NCBI RefSeq assembly: GCF_014645795.1
Contig: NZ_BMMK01000001.1
Coordinates: 146,745 to 210,744 of the forward strand
DNA length: 64,000 nucleotides
Direction of reading: 5' to 3'
Source: Longimycelium tulufanense
GTDB taxonomy: Bacteria > Actinomycetota > Actinomycetes > Mycobacteriales > Pseudonocardiaceae
Of the stretch, positions 24,812-33,311 are shown piece by piece (position 1 is the first letter of the stretch; each line of letters opens with the position of its first letter). Position numbers and translations under genes: made by a program. Under the pieces are notes generated by a model. The model had not been told where the DNA came from, did no database searches, and was given only the letters and a program-made list of their open reading frames with translations.

Positions 24812-26923
24812 GTGCCGGAGTCCGTTCGACAGACCGAGATCGACGTCGAGCAGACACACGTCGACCGTGTCTACGCGCGCTTGGCCGAGCTGCGCGCCGA
24901 AGCCGAGCAGATGCGTGACAGGGGCCACGCCCTCGCCCACGGCGCCGGCTCCGAGGCCCGCATGGAACGCGCCAGCATGCTCTTCGAGCGTGACGCCCTG
25001 GTCGGCTACGCCACCCGCCTGCTGGCCGCCCTCGACAGCGAGCACGAGGGCCTGGTCTTCGGTCGCCTCGACCTCACCGACGGCCAGACTTTGCACATCG
25101 GCCGCCTCGGCGTCCGCGACACCGACCTCGGCAACCTGGTCACCGACTGGCGGGCTCCCGCCGCGGCCGCGTTCTACCAGGCCACCGCCCAGGACCCGGA
25201 GGAAGTCATCCGCCGCCGGGTCATCCACTGCACCGGCCAGCGGGTCGTCGACGTCGAGGACGAGCTGCTCCGCCCGGACGCCGCACCCGAGGACATGCAG
25301 GTCGTCGGCGAGGGTGCGCTGATCGCCGCCCTCGGCCGCGCCCGCGGCGACGCCATGCGCGACATCGTCGCCACCATCCAGCGCGAGCAGGACGAGGCCA
25401 TCCGGGCCCCGGCCGGCGGTGTCACCGAGATCACCGGCGGCCCGGGCACCGGCAAGACCGCCGTCGCCCTGCACCGCGTCGCCTACCTCCTCTACCGGGA
25501 ACGCCGGCGGCTGGGGGGTGCCGTCCTCGTCGTCGGCCCGTCGCCCACCTTCACCAACTACATCTCCCGCGTTCTTCCGTCCATGGGCGAGCACAGCGTC
25601 GAGCTGCGCTCCTTGGGTGACGTTCTCGACGGGGTGCGGGCCACCCACGTCGACCCCGCCCCGGTCGCCGCGATCAAGGGATCGCTGCGCATGCTCCGCG
25701 TGCTTCGTCGCGTCATGCGGCAAACTCCGCCAACCGCACCAACCGAGCTACGCATCACCTACGGCGGCCAGGTGCTCAAGCTCAACGAGTCCGAGCTGGC
25801 CGAGGTGCGCAAGGCGGTGCACCGGAAACCCACTCCGCCCAACAAGTCCCGCGTCCTGGCCGCCGAGGAACTCCTGGAAGCCCTGTGGCGCAAGGCCGAG
25901 GAATACGCGGGTGACGGTTTCCAGCCCGACCGCGAGGAACTGCTCACCGATCTGGGCGAGCGCATGGAGTTCCACCGTTTCCTCGTGCGCTGGTGGCCGC
26001 CCATGGCCCCCACCTGGGTGTTGAGCTGGCTGCGTGACCCCGAGCGACTCGCGCGGGCCGCCCGCCGCATCCTGTCCGCCCAGGAAGTCCAACTCCTCTC
26101 CGAGGAGTGGGCACGGCACGAGGGCTGGTCGGTCGCGGATGCTGCGTTGATCGACGAGCTTCGCGTCCAGTTGGGCCCGCCGCCCAAGCCCCGGCGTCGT
26201 CGCCCCGAGACCGACGTGGAGATCGTCCAGTCCCGGGAGCCGGAGCGGAAACCGTTGCGGCCCGAGCACTTCGACGAGTACCTGCACGTCGTCGTCGACG
26301 AGGCGCAGGACCTCTCGCCGATGCAGTGGCGGATGCTGGGCAGGCGCGGCGGATACGCGAGCTGGACCATCGTCGGTGATCCAGCGCAAACCTCCTGGCC
26401 CGACGCGGAAGAAGCCGCCAAGGGCCGCGCCGAGGCGGTGGGCGGCTCGGGGCGCGCCCACCGCCGCTACGAGCTACGCACGAACTACCGCAACGCCGCG
26501 GAGATCTTCGCCCTGGCCGCCGACACCATTCGCGACCTCGTCGCGGAAGAGGACCTGCCGCACGCCGTGCGAAAGACGGGCGTGGATCCGACGGTCCGCA
26601 CCGTTTCCGCATCCGACCTGGCGGCAGCGGTGCGCGAGGCGGCCGATGAAGTGCTCGCCGATGTCGACGGCACGGTCGGTGTGATCACCGCGATGAATCG
26701 GGTCGGCGAGGTCGCCGGCTGGCTCGACGGGGTCGCACGTGACCGGCTGCGCGTGGTGGGCAGCCTGGAGTGCAAGGGCCTGGAGTACGACGCCACCGTG
26801 ATCGTGGAGCCGGGTGATCTGCTCGCCGAGTCCCCGACCGGGCGCCGGACCCTCTACGTCGCCATGACCCGCGCCACCCAGCGCATGCACGTCGTGGGCA
26901 CGGACGACGGCTGCCTCCCCTGA
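24812..26923 (+). CDS. helR: HelR/HelD-like RNA polymerase-associated SF1 helicase
   Basis: UvrD-like ATPase of the HelD/HelR group, 703 aa from GTG 24812 (CGGGGGA upstream; the frame is open further left but without a site). An N-terminal coiled arm (about 1-60) is followed by Walker A in TGGPGTGKTAVAL, Walker B in VVVDEAQDLSPMQ, the Q-motif-like GDPAQTSWPDAEE, motif IV YELRTNYRN, and the final CKGLEYD and VAMTRATQ motifs. HelD/HelR proteins release stalled or rifampicin-bound RNA polymerase, and HelR gives rifamycin tolerance in actinomycetes. HelD versus HelR assignment is by overall likeness. I saw no clear rifamycin-associated element upstream. Confidence 0.82.
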   Translation: MPESVRQTEIDVEQTHVDRVYARLAELRAEAEQMRDRGHALAHGAGSEARMERASMLFERDALVGYATRLLAALDSEHEGLVFGRLDLTDGQTLHIGRLGVRDTDLGNLVTDWRAPAAAAFYQATAQDPEEVIRRRVIHCTGQRVVDVEDELLRPDAAPEDMQVVGEGALIAALGRARGDAMRDIVATIQREQDEAIRAPAGGVTEITGGPGTGKTAVALHRVAYLLYRERRRLGGAVLVVGPSPTFTNYISRVLPSMGEHSVELRSLGDVLDGVRATHVDPAPVAAIKGSLRMLRVLRRVMRQTPPTAPTELRITYGGQVLKLNESELAEVRKAVHRKPTPPNKSRVLAAEELLEALWRKAEEYAGDGFQPDREELLTDLGERMEFHRFLVRWWPPMAPTWVLSWLRDPERLARAARRILSAQEVQLLSEEWARHEGWSVADAALIDELRVQLGPPPKPRRRRPETDVEIVQSREPERKPLRPEHFDEYLHVVVDEAQDLSPMQWRMLGRRGGYASWTIVGDPAQTSWPDAEEAAKGRAEAVGGSGRAHRRYELRTNYRNAAEIFALAADTIRDLVAEEDLPHAVRKTGVDPTVRTVSASDLAAAVREAADEVLADVDGTVGVITAMNRVGEVAGWLDGVARDRLRVVGSLECKGLEYDATVIVEPGDLLAESPTGRRTLYVAMTRATQRMHVVGTDDGCLP

Positions 26924-26945
26924 CAGCAAGATCGGGGGAGGCAGC
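26910..26945 (+). terminator. Terminator overlapping the helR stop
   Basis: Stem GCTGCCTCCCC / GGGGAGGCAGC (11 bp) with a 14-base loop that contains the helR stop codon. Confidence 0.65.
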
Positions 26946-27025
26946 GGGGCCCTGGGATGTCTTAACGGGGATGGCTAAAAATCCCACCCCCTACTTCCCA
27001 GTCTAGTTGATCTTTCGGTGGGTGA

Positions 27026-27072
27026 GCAAGATCACGAAGGAATGATCTTGCCGCGAAGCCGGTCCGACCGGC
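27026..27072 (-). terminator. Hairpins after the reductase gene
   Basis: A 9-bp stem GCAAGATCA / TGATCTTGC (27026-27051) and a small GCCGGT / ACCGGC stem (27058-27072) lie just beyond the stop of the leftward reductase gene and probably terminate it. Confidence 0.5.
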
Positions 27073-27083
27073 CGCGGAGCCGG

Positions 27084-28475
27084 TCAGACGGTTCGGGCAA
27101 CCGCCTTGGTGCGCATCAGGAACTCCCCGAGGTACGCGTCGTGCGGGATACCCGGCTCCAGGAAGACCGTTGGGGTGTCACCGAGGTAGACGTTCGTGAT
27201 CGTCGGCTCCTGAAGGAGGCGGTCGACGAGGGCGGCGTCGTCGGTGACGGCGGTGAGGACGAGGGTGTTCCGCAGGGGAGCAATCCCGTCCTCGTACGAC
27301 CAGGGAGCCACCCACACGCAGGGGAACGGCAGCTCGACGCCGATCTGCGGCGCGTCCGCCCGATCCACCTGGTGCACCGCCGGGCGAAGCACGGCGCTGC
27401 CGTCACCGAGCTCCTCGACGACGCCGTCGCCGCCCAGCCACGCCGTGGCCCCGTCAGCGCGGGCGAGAAGGAACTGCTCCAGTGCCCGGGCCGAGGCCAC
27501 CGGGTGCACCGGCAACGCGGCCTTCTCGTCCTCCGGGGGCAGGCTGGGCATCGTCGCCAGGCGGTCCGCAAGGGCCTCGGCGAGCGGGGCGGGGTCGCCC
27601 TCGACCAGCACCGCGGTGGTGTTGACGCAGGCGGTGGCGCCCCGGGAGCTCACCGACTCGACGATCATGTCGAGGTGGTCCCGCCAGGCATCGCCCGTCA
27701 CCAGGATCTTCGAGCGTCCCGGCCCCTGGGGGAGCACCCGGGCACTGTGCCCGTACTTGTTCACCACGGCGTCGCCGCCGTAGACCATGGCCAGGTCGGC
27801 GCCGTCGATGATGTCGTCGGCCACGTCGTGGTCGGTGGGCAGCAGGACGACCTGGTCCTCACCGAAGCCGGCCGCCCGCAGCGCCAGGATGAGCCGGTGC
27901 GGGGTCAGCGGTTCCCGCTGGGAGGGCCGCACGGCCACCCGGTAGCCGAGGGCGAGCGCTTCCAGCCACAGCGTGTGAACGCCGGGGTGGTTTCCTGCCG
28001 CGTGCACGGCGAACACGTCGCCACGCCGCGTCCACACGGCGGCACCTCGGTGCGTCCTCGGATCGCGCCAGTCCGTCACGGCGGCGGTGGGTCGCGCGCA
28101 GTACGCCGCGCGGTATGTCTCGACCGCGGCGCGGCCGATCCCCTGGGCCGCCTCGCGCACCACCGAGATCGGCATGCCCGAGATCCTGCTGACCAGGTAC
28201 ACGTACCGGTCGAACGGCAGCCCGTCCACCGCGTCGTCGACAAAGATCCGTCCCGCTCGGGCCAGCGCGGCCGCCCGCTCGTCAGCCGGCATGGTGCCGG
28301 CCGCGTGCAGCGCGGCCAGGGACCGCCGCACGAACAGGCGGGGCACCAGGCTCAGCTCGACGGTCGGGTCGCCCGCCACATCGTTCACGGTGATCCGGTT
28401 CCGGGCACGGAACGCCCCGTTCGGGCCGAGCGCGTCGACGTGGACCAGCTCGGGCGGGGCGGTCACGGTGGTCAT
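27084..28475 (-). CDS. GriC/LuxC-like acyl (carboxylic acid) reductase
   Basis: Aldehyde-dehydrogenase-fold protein, 463 aa. The catalytic-Cys region is RGATACVNTTAVLVEG; cofactor-side motifs include VFAVHAAGNHPGVHTLW and VAVRPSQREPLTPH. It starts 1 bp after the stop of an adenylating enzyme. Such pairs, exemplified by GriC/GriD of grixazone biosynthesis, act together as an ATP- and NAD(P)H-dependent carboxylic acid reductase: the ligase activates an acid and the reductase yields the aldehyde. LuxC-type fatty acyl reductase is the alternative. No biosynthetic genes identify the acid substrate. Confidence 0.75.
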   Translation of the reverse strand: MTTVTAPPELVHVDALGPNGAFRARNRITVNDVAGDPTVELSLVPRLFVRRSLAALHAAGTMPADERAAALARAGRIFVDDAVDGLPFDRYVYLVSRISGMPISVVREAAQGIGRAAVETYRAAYCARPTAAVTDWRDPRTHRGAAVWTRRGDVFAVHAAGNHPGVHTLWLEALALGYRVAVRPSQREPLTPHRLILALRAAGFGEDQVVLLPTDHDVADDIIDGADLAMVYGGDAVVNKYGHSARVLPQGPGRSKILVTGDAWRDHLDMIVESVSSRGATACVNTTAVLVEGDPAPLAEALADRLATMPSLPPEDEKAALPVHPVASARALEQFLLARADGATAWLGGDGVVEELGDGSAVLRPAVHQVDRADAPQIGVELPFPCVWVAPWSYEDGIAPLRNTLVLTAVTDDAALVDRLLQEPTITNVYLGDTPTVFLEPGIPHDAYLGEFLMRTKAVARTV

Positions 28476-28476
28476 G

Positions 28477-29571
28477 TCAGTACACCCCCTCGATGACGGC
28501 CCCGCCGTCGAACGTGGCGACCGGGGTGACGTCGGCGACGGAGTCGCCGAACCCGCCCTCCGGCGGCTCGATCCGGGTCGCCATGTCCCGCTCCAGGTTG
28601 TTGGGCAGGAGCATGCCGCGGCTGACGTGGTTCATCACGACCTGCCCGCGCTCGCCGTGGGGCACGGCCTCGCCCGTTTCGGGATCGACGACCACGAAGG
28701 TCACGAACGGCGACGGCGGGTCGAAGACACACGGGTCGTCGTCACCCAGGCCGGGCCGCTCGGGCGCGCCGGTCAGCACCATCGTGCTGCCGTAGCCGCC
28801 GAACAGCTGGCTGTTGGGCAGCACCTCGGTGCGGTAGAGGTGGCGGGTGTCGGCGTCCATGTGCGCCCCGCCCCAGTTGATGAAGGGCACCTTTGCCACG
28901 AGCGTGGCCAGCTCATCGTCCCGGGTGAGCCGCTCCAGCAGCGGCGGCGTGGTGACCAGAAACGTGATGTCCTGCGTCTCCAGCACGCTCCGGGCCTGGT
29001 CGACGAGGTGGTCGGCGTACCGGTTGGCCTCCTCCGGCCGACCCTCGGCGACGCAGCGCTTCACCCAGCGGGGGTCGAGGTCGACGGTGAACAGCACGCT
29101 GCCGTTCCGCCGGGCCATCTCCACCTGCATCGCACCGAACAAGTGCGGGCCGGTCGGTCCGACGAACAGCCAGTTGCCGCCGCGGGGGAGACCGCGCTCG
29201 GCGTGCCGGCTCTCGTAGTGGGCGATCATCTTGTCAACCCAGTCGGCGAGGAACACCACCCGCTTGGGGAGGCCGGTCGTGCCGCCCGACTCGTAGACGC
29301 CGTACACCTCCGGCTCGGGGCCGTACCCTTTCGGGACAAGGTCGGCGATGGGAACGGTACGCAGCTCGTTGACGATATTGGGGAACCTGCGAAGGTCCGC
29401 GAACGTGTGCACGTCGCGCCTGGGATCGAAGTCCAGCGACCTGGCTCGCTCGAGCCAGTAGGGCGATCCGGTCGCGGGGTCGAAGTGCCACCGCATGGCA
29501 GCCTCGATGAACTCGCGCTCGTCCACGGCCTGCCCGATCTCGGCGTCGAGCACGTCCGTGTCGTCAGCCAT
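28477..29571 (-). CDS. GriD-like AMP-dependent acid-activating enzyme
   Basis: ANL-superfamily adenylating enzyme, 364 aa, shorter than full acyl-CoA ligases and related to phenylacetate-CoA ligase/LuxE-like proteins. The P-loop-like YESGGTTGLPKRVVF, the LFGGYGSTM motif (adenine-binding) and a terminal GDSVADVTPV (GD motif) are visible. The AAGGAGGTG before the ATG is near-ideal. Coupled to the reductase downstream, it most likely supplies an activated acyl group (acyl-AMP) for reduction to an aldehyde. Confidence 0.78.
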   Translation of the reverse strand: MADDTDVLDAEIGQAVDEREFIEAAMRWHFDPATGSPYWLERARSLDFDPRRDVHTFADLRRFPNIVNELRTVPIADLVPKGYGPEPEVYGVYESGGTTGLPKRVVFLADWVDKMIAHYESRHAERGLPRGGNWLFVGPTGPHLFGAMQVEMARRNGSVLFTVDLDPRWVKRCVAEGRPEEANRYADHLVDQARSVLETQDITFLVTTPPLLERLTRDDELATLVAKVPFINWGGAHMDADTRHLYRTEVLPNSQLFGGYGSTMVLTGAPERPGLGDDDPCVFDPPSPFVTFVVVDPETGEAVPHGERGQVVMNHVSRGMLLPNNLERDMATRIEPPEGGFGDSVADVTPVATFDGGAVIEGVY

Positions 29572-29644
29572 CCGAACACCTCCTTCGCCGCTGCCGGCCC
29601 CCCGGCACGGGCTCTCACCCGCTCGGCTCGGCGGTGCTTATTTA

Positions 29645-29669
29645 GATTGCCTACGAATCAAATGTAGGC
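29645..29669. promoter_or_regulatory. Operator-like repeats upstream of reductase operon
   Basis: AT-rich region with two overlapping imperfect dyads, GATT-gcctacg-AATC (29645-29659) and GCCTAC-n9-GTAGGC (29649-29669), 75-100 bp before the ligase start. Plausible binding site for a TetR- or IclR-type repressor encoded elsewhere. Confidence 0.4.
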
Positions 29670-29724
29670 TCGCCCTACTCCCGGGTCAATGGGTGGATGA
29701 GCGGGGGCCACCCGCGGGCTCCCG

Positions 29725-29749
29725 CCTGCCGGAATCGGGTTCCGGCAGG
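29725..29749. terminator. 10-bp hairpin
   Basis: Perfect stem CCTGCCGGAA / TTCCGGCAGG with a 5-base loop in the non-coding stretch upstream of the reductase operon; function not clear. Confidence 0.45.
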
Positions 29750-29757
29750 TTGACGGC

Positions 29758-29848
29758 AGGCCCCGAGCCTCAGGCGCACTGGTGACGAGCCCTCGGGGTC
29801 GGTGTCGCCGTCCTCCAAGGCCCCGAGCCTCAGGCGCACTGGTGACGA
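29758..29848. repeat. Two 31-bp direct repeats, period 60 bp
   Basis: A 31-base block beginning AGGCCCCGAGCCTCAGG and ending ACTGGTGACGA occurs at 29758-29788 and 29818-29848 with no mismatch. The stretch 29670-30129 otherwise holds no convincing gene. Confidence 0.85.
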
Positions 29849-30129
29849 AAGTCACTGGCGACGGCTGGTGGTGAGCTGGGCAACGGATGTGCGGAAACGA
29901 TGTTGCAAGGCAGGGGAAGCTCGGCCGATCGGACGCTCGCCCGCGTCCTTTCCTCACCGGCCCACATATCGCTGATCTTGTCGTTGTCTCCCGCGCCTCA
30001 TCTACCACGGGTGACCGAAGTTCTCCCATCCTTCAGCCGGGCTTGACCTGTCCGCCCCTAACCTTTGCCGTCGGTCCGGCTCGTGACCGGAGGAACGCGC
30101 TGTGCGCCTGGCGTGAGGAGGTGGTTGGC

Positions 30130-30180
30130 ATGAGTACCGAATGCAGTCGGAGTTGCCGCCGCCTCGACGTCCGCCGGTAG
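30130..30180 (+). CDS. Possible 16-aa peptide ORF
   Basis: ATG-started frame MSTECSRSCRRLDVRR with GAGGAGG eight bases upstream. Two Cys and many Arg. It could be a leader peptide; nothing else supports it. Confidence 0.25.
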   Translation: MSTECSRSCRRLDVRR

Positions 30181-30283
30181 TCACCCCGCGCGTCCACGCC
30201 ATCCGCAGCCACGGCCTGTCTGTCGGGTGAACTGTTTCCGCTTCGACGCGCGGTGACTCCTGCCTGCTCTCCGGGAGGTCACC

Positions 30284-30451
30284 GTGATGTTCATACCTGT
30301 CCTGTCCGTCTTCCGTCCCGTGCGGTGGCGCTGGCTGCGGGCCCGGCTCCGCTCCGTCGACCTGCCACGACACAACGATCTGCTGCGCGCCGGTACGTGG
30401 GAGGAGCGCCCGTGTCCGCGCCACATGACCATCCTTTCTGGCGGACGCTAG
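30284..30451 (+). CDS. Small basic hypothetical protein
   Basis: A 55-codon frame (GTG 30284 or ATG 30287, MFIPVLSVFRPVRWRWLRAR...) with GGGAGG 6-7 bases upstream and GC-rich third positions. Arg- and Trp-rich. No family recognised. It precedes the methyltransferase gene in the same direction. Confidence 0.4.
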   Translation: MMFIPVLSVFRPVRWRWLRARLRSVDLPRHNDLLRAGTWEERPCPRHMTILSGGR

Positions 30452-30591
30452 TCGCGGGGCGCAGGCATCCGGCCCGGCCCCGGGGCGGGTTCCCGCAACG
30501 TTGACGTCGCCCGGAATGGTCGGTACGTCTTTGCTCGGCCATTCCGGACGACGTGGCCCCGTCCACGGGCGGGAGCCGGGAAGCAGGTTCG

Positions 30592-31395
30592 ATGGAGCGA
30601 CAGGTCAACTGGAACGCGCGTTCGAACTCCTCACTGGCAAATGCAAGATTCCGCATCACTTTCCCGGATTCCTCCGTCGCGCGACCGCAGGATGCGGAGC
30701 GGTGTCTGGTCGAGATCGACGGCCGCTGGCGGGAGATCCGGTTCCACGACTACGCTCGGATCTACGCGATCAAGGGCCTTTACGAGCAGCTCTTCTACGA
30801 CCGGTTGCGGTGCAGCTCGCCACGCGTGGTCGCGACGCTGCTGGGCGAGGCCCTCCCGCAGGCCGGTGCGACCCCGGCCGACCTGCGGGTGCTGGATCTC
30901 GGTGCGGGCAACGGGATCATGGGTGCGGAGCTGGTGCGACTCGGGGTGGACCGCGTCGTGGGGGTGGACATCCTGCCGGAAGCGGGCGAGGCGGCACACC
31001 GGGACCGGCCCGGGATCTACCACCACTACCTGGTGGGCGACGTGTCGATGTTGGGCAACGACGATCGGAACGTGTTGGAGAAGAACGAACCCAACGCCCT
31101 CACCTGCATCGCTGCGCTCGGCTTCGACGACATACCCCCACACGCATTTCGCGCGGCATTCAACTTCGTGTCCGGTGGAGGCTGGATCGCGTTCACGTTG
31201 AAGGAGGATTTCCTGTCCGATCGGGACAGCTCGGGGTTCTCCCGACTCATCCGGCGGTGCGTCGAGACCGGTGTGCTCGAGGTGCGGACGCAGCACCGCT
31301 ACCAACATCGGCTCAGCGCGAGCGGCCACCCGCTGTACTACGTGGCCATCGTCGGCACCAAACGCCGCAACATCCCACCGGAACTCGTCGACTGA
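30592..31395 (+). CDS. Class I SAM-dependent methyltransferase
   Basis: Soluble methyltransferase-fold protein, 267 aa from ATG 30592; GTG 30553 would add 13 residues. Motif I is VLDLGAGNGIMGAELVRLG, with acidic strand end VVGVDILPEA. C-terminal strands (WIAFTLKEDF, LYYVAIVGTKRR) complete the Rossmann fold. The substrate is unknown. It lies next to the PQQ genes but is separated from them by a strong terminator, so a link to PQQ is only positional. Confidence 0.78.
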   Translation: MERQVNWNARSNSSLANARFRITFPDSSVARPQDAERCLVEIDGRWREIRFHDYARIYAIKGLYEQLFYDRLRCSSPRVVATLLGEALPQAGATPADLRVLDLGAGNGIMGAELVRLGVDRVVGVDILPEAGEAAHRDRPGIYHHYLVGDVSMLGNDDRNVLEKNEPNALTCIAALGFDDIPPHAFRAAFNFVSGGGWIAFTLKEDFLSDRDSSGFSRLIRRCVETGVLEVRTQHRYQHRLSASGHPLYYVAIVGTKRRNIPPELVD

Positions 31396-31606
31396 GCAAG
31401 TCGCACCGCAGCCGTCAGTAGGTCGGGTGCGCCCCGGCGGTGTTACCACCGCTCGTTGGTTCGGGCGAAGATCGGTGTCTCACCGCAGCAAGGAAGCTCG
31501 GAGAGCATTGCTCCCGGGGTAGGGGCATGGCAGGAGAGTGTGCCGAGGGCGTCGGCTTCCCCACCATGTCTGGCTCGACAGACCCCACGACCGCCGGGAA
31601 GGTGAA

Positions 31607-31648
31607 CGCCTAGGACGACGAGCCGCTTGGCGCTCGTCGTCCTAGGCG
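31607..31648. terminator. 17-bp perfect terminator stem
   Basis: CGCCTAGGACGACGAGC pairs with GCTCGTCGTCCTAGGCG around an 8-base loop, 29 bp beyond the stop of the leftward quinoprotein gene and 212 bp beyond the rightward methyltransferase; probably serves both. Confidence 0.85.
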
Positions 31649-31676
31649 TCGGAGGTTTCGCCCCGGTCACAAGACC

Positions 31677-33311
31677 TCAGTCACGAAGACCGAAGGCCAG
31701 CAGTAGGTTCCCCTTGTCGTTGGGGTACGGACTCCAGTACCCCGTCTTGATGTACAGCATGCCATTCGCAACGACGGCACCGCCCCCACCGGCAATGTCG
31801 TTCCCGCGACCCGGTACGCCGTTGACCGTGATGAAGTCACGGACCACGTCGTACTGCCACAAGACCTTGCCCGTGTCAGCTGCGTAGATCCGCATCTTGC
31901 CGTCGTAACTGCCTTCGTAGACGAGCCCCGGGGTCGTGGTGGGCGCGGGTGCGTGCCCCAACGCACATTTGTCCGGATGCTCTGCCGCGCCGCCCCAGGA
32001 GCAGCCATCGACCGGGTTCGGTGTCTGCCACAGGATCTCACCGGTAGCCGGGTCCAACGCGAACAACGTGCCGGGATCTGCGAACCAGGTGGCCGCGTAG
32101 ATGCGCTCACCGTCGTAGCTGCTTCCCCACTCGATCCCGCTGAGCCCACCATTGGGCATCGGCGTGGAAAGCTGCCGCTGCCAGACGATGTCCCCGGTGG
32201 CAGCGTCCATCACGTGGTAGGTGCCCTTCTTCTGGCCGACGCCGACCAGCGTGCGACCGTCCACCCGGAACAGGTTGGGGCTTGCGCTGACGTCCCAGTC
32301 CAGGTTGGTGCCGTCCCTGCGGGACGGGCAGTAACCGGGATCCTCACTGAGGGCGCACTGCAACCGCCAGGTGTCGGCCGGTGTCATCTTCCGCTTCCAG
32401 CGAACCTCCCCGCTCCATGCGTCGAGCGCCAGAAGAGAGTCGAAGTCACCGCCACTACCGCTGTAGTTCTGGCCCGTGCCGACGTAGACCGTGGCGGTGG
32501 CCGGATCAACCACCGGGCTGCCCCACACCCCGGCGCCGGAGGGACCGTAGTGCGTTGCGCCGCTGGGCCAGGTGCCCACCGGCTGTGGCGTGGGCACGGT
32601 GTAGTAACGCCAGCGCAGCGAACCGGTCTCGGCGTCCAACGAGTTGACGTGCCCACGGAAGGTGCAGCACGGGTGGTTCCGGTCCGCCTCCGGGTCGAAC
32701 AGCGCGTTCTCATGACTCGAGACGCCGACGAAGACACGGCCGCCGTATACCAGTGGCGAGCTGGTGACAAGGGTGTACGGGTTGCTCTCGATCCGCTGTG
32801 CCCAGACCAGCCTTCCGGTGTGCTGGCCAACAGCGTAGAGGTAGCCGCGGTTGTCACCGAAGTACACCTTGCCGCGTGCGACCGCCGGGCTGTTGGTGAT
32901 CCAGCCCGGTTCGCCGTCAACCGTGCCCGTGTCGAAGGTCCACTTCGCGGCTCCGGTCTTGGCGTTCAGGGCGTGGAGCTTCCCGTTCGAGCCGCCCACG
33001 TACAGCATGTTGCCGACGACCGCGGGTTGGCCCCGATTGCGCTCCTTTCCCAGGAAGGCGAACGCCCACTTGAGTTCCAACTTGTCTAGTGTGGACTTTT
33101 TGATCTCTCGCTCCGCGGGGTTGTGCCGGGATCCTCGGAGATCCTTCTGCCAAGTGGGCCAATCACCCGGCCTACCACGAGATTCCGTTCCGGAAGACTG
33201 CGGTGCGGAAGCCGGTTGCGCTGTCGCACCGGTTCCGCTCAACAGGACGGCCACCAGTGCGGTGGCCAGCAGCGCGAACTGCCTGGACCGTCGTCTTTTC
33301 CCGACGAACAT
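31677..33311 (-). CDS. Secreted PQQ beta-propeller dehydrogenase (PVA/alcohol dehydrogenase-like)
   Basis: Exported quinoprotein, 544 aa from ATG 33311 (GGGGAGG upstream; the frame is open further but without a site). Signal peptide at about 1-34 (FALLATALVAVLLSGTGATA). Eight-bladed propeller repeats are visible as W-x-x-x-x-LSTPMPNG, LALDAWSGEVRW, MDAATGDIVWQ, LFALDPATGEILWQ, IYAADTGKVLWQ. Starts DWPTWQKDLRGSRHNP as in polyvinyl-alcohol-dehydrogenase-like enzymes. An adjacent Cys-Cys pair (HPCCTF) recalls the vicinal disulfide of quinoprotein alcohol dehydrogenases. Expected to oxidise an alcohol outside the membrane using PQQ made by the pqq genes nearby. No cytochrome domain. Substrate unknown. 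Confidence 0.87.
   Translation of the reverse strand: MFVGKRRRSRQFALLATALVAVLLSGTGATAQPASAPQSSGTESRGRPGDWPTWQKDLRGSRHNPAEREIKKSTLDKLELKWAFAFLGKERNRGQPAVVGNMLYVGGSNGKLHALNAKTGAAKWTFDTGTVDGEPGWITNSPAVARGKVYFGDNRGYLYAVGQHTGRLVWAQRIESNPYTLVTSSPLVYGGRVFVGVSSHENALFDPEADRNHPCCTFRGHVNSLDAETGSLRWRYYTVPTPQPVGTWPSGATHYGPSGAGVWGSPVVDPATATVYVGTGQNYSGSGGDFDSLLALDAWSGEVRWKRKMTPADTWRLQCALSEDPGYCPSRRDGTNLDWDVSASPNLFRVDGRTLVGVGQKKGTYHVMDAATGDIVWQRQLSTPMPNGGLSGIEWGSSYDGERIYAATWFADPGTLFALDPATGEILWQTPNPVDGCSWGGAAEHPDKCALGHAPAPTTTPGLVYEGSYDGKMRIYAADTGKVLWQYDVVRDFITVNGVPGRGNDIAGGGGAVVANGMLYIKTGYWSPYPNDKGNLLLAFGLRD

Noticed and set aside
29758-29848. Two-unit CRISPR-like repeat
   Set aside because: Only two repeats, a 29-base spacer, no cas genes; the simpler reading is a direct repeat.
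29658-30029. Minus-strand 123-aa frame containing two LVTSAPEARGL repeats
   Set aside because: The repeats come from the exact 31-bp DNA repeats; no binding site, no domain, poor composition.
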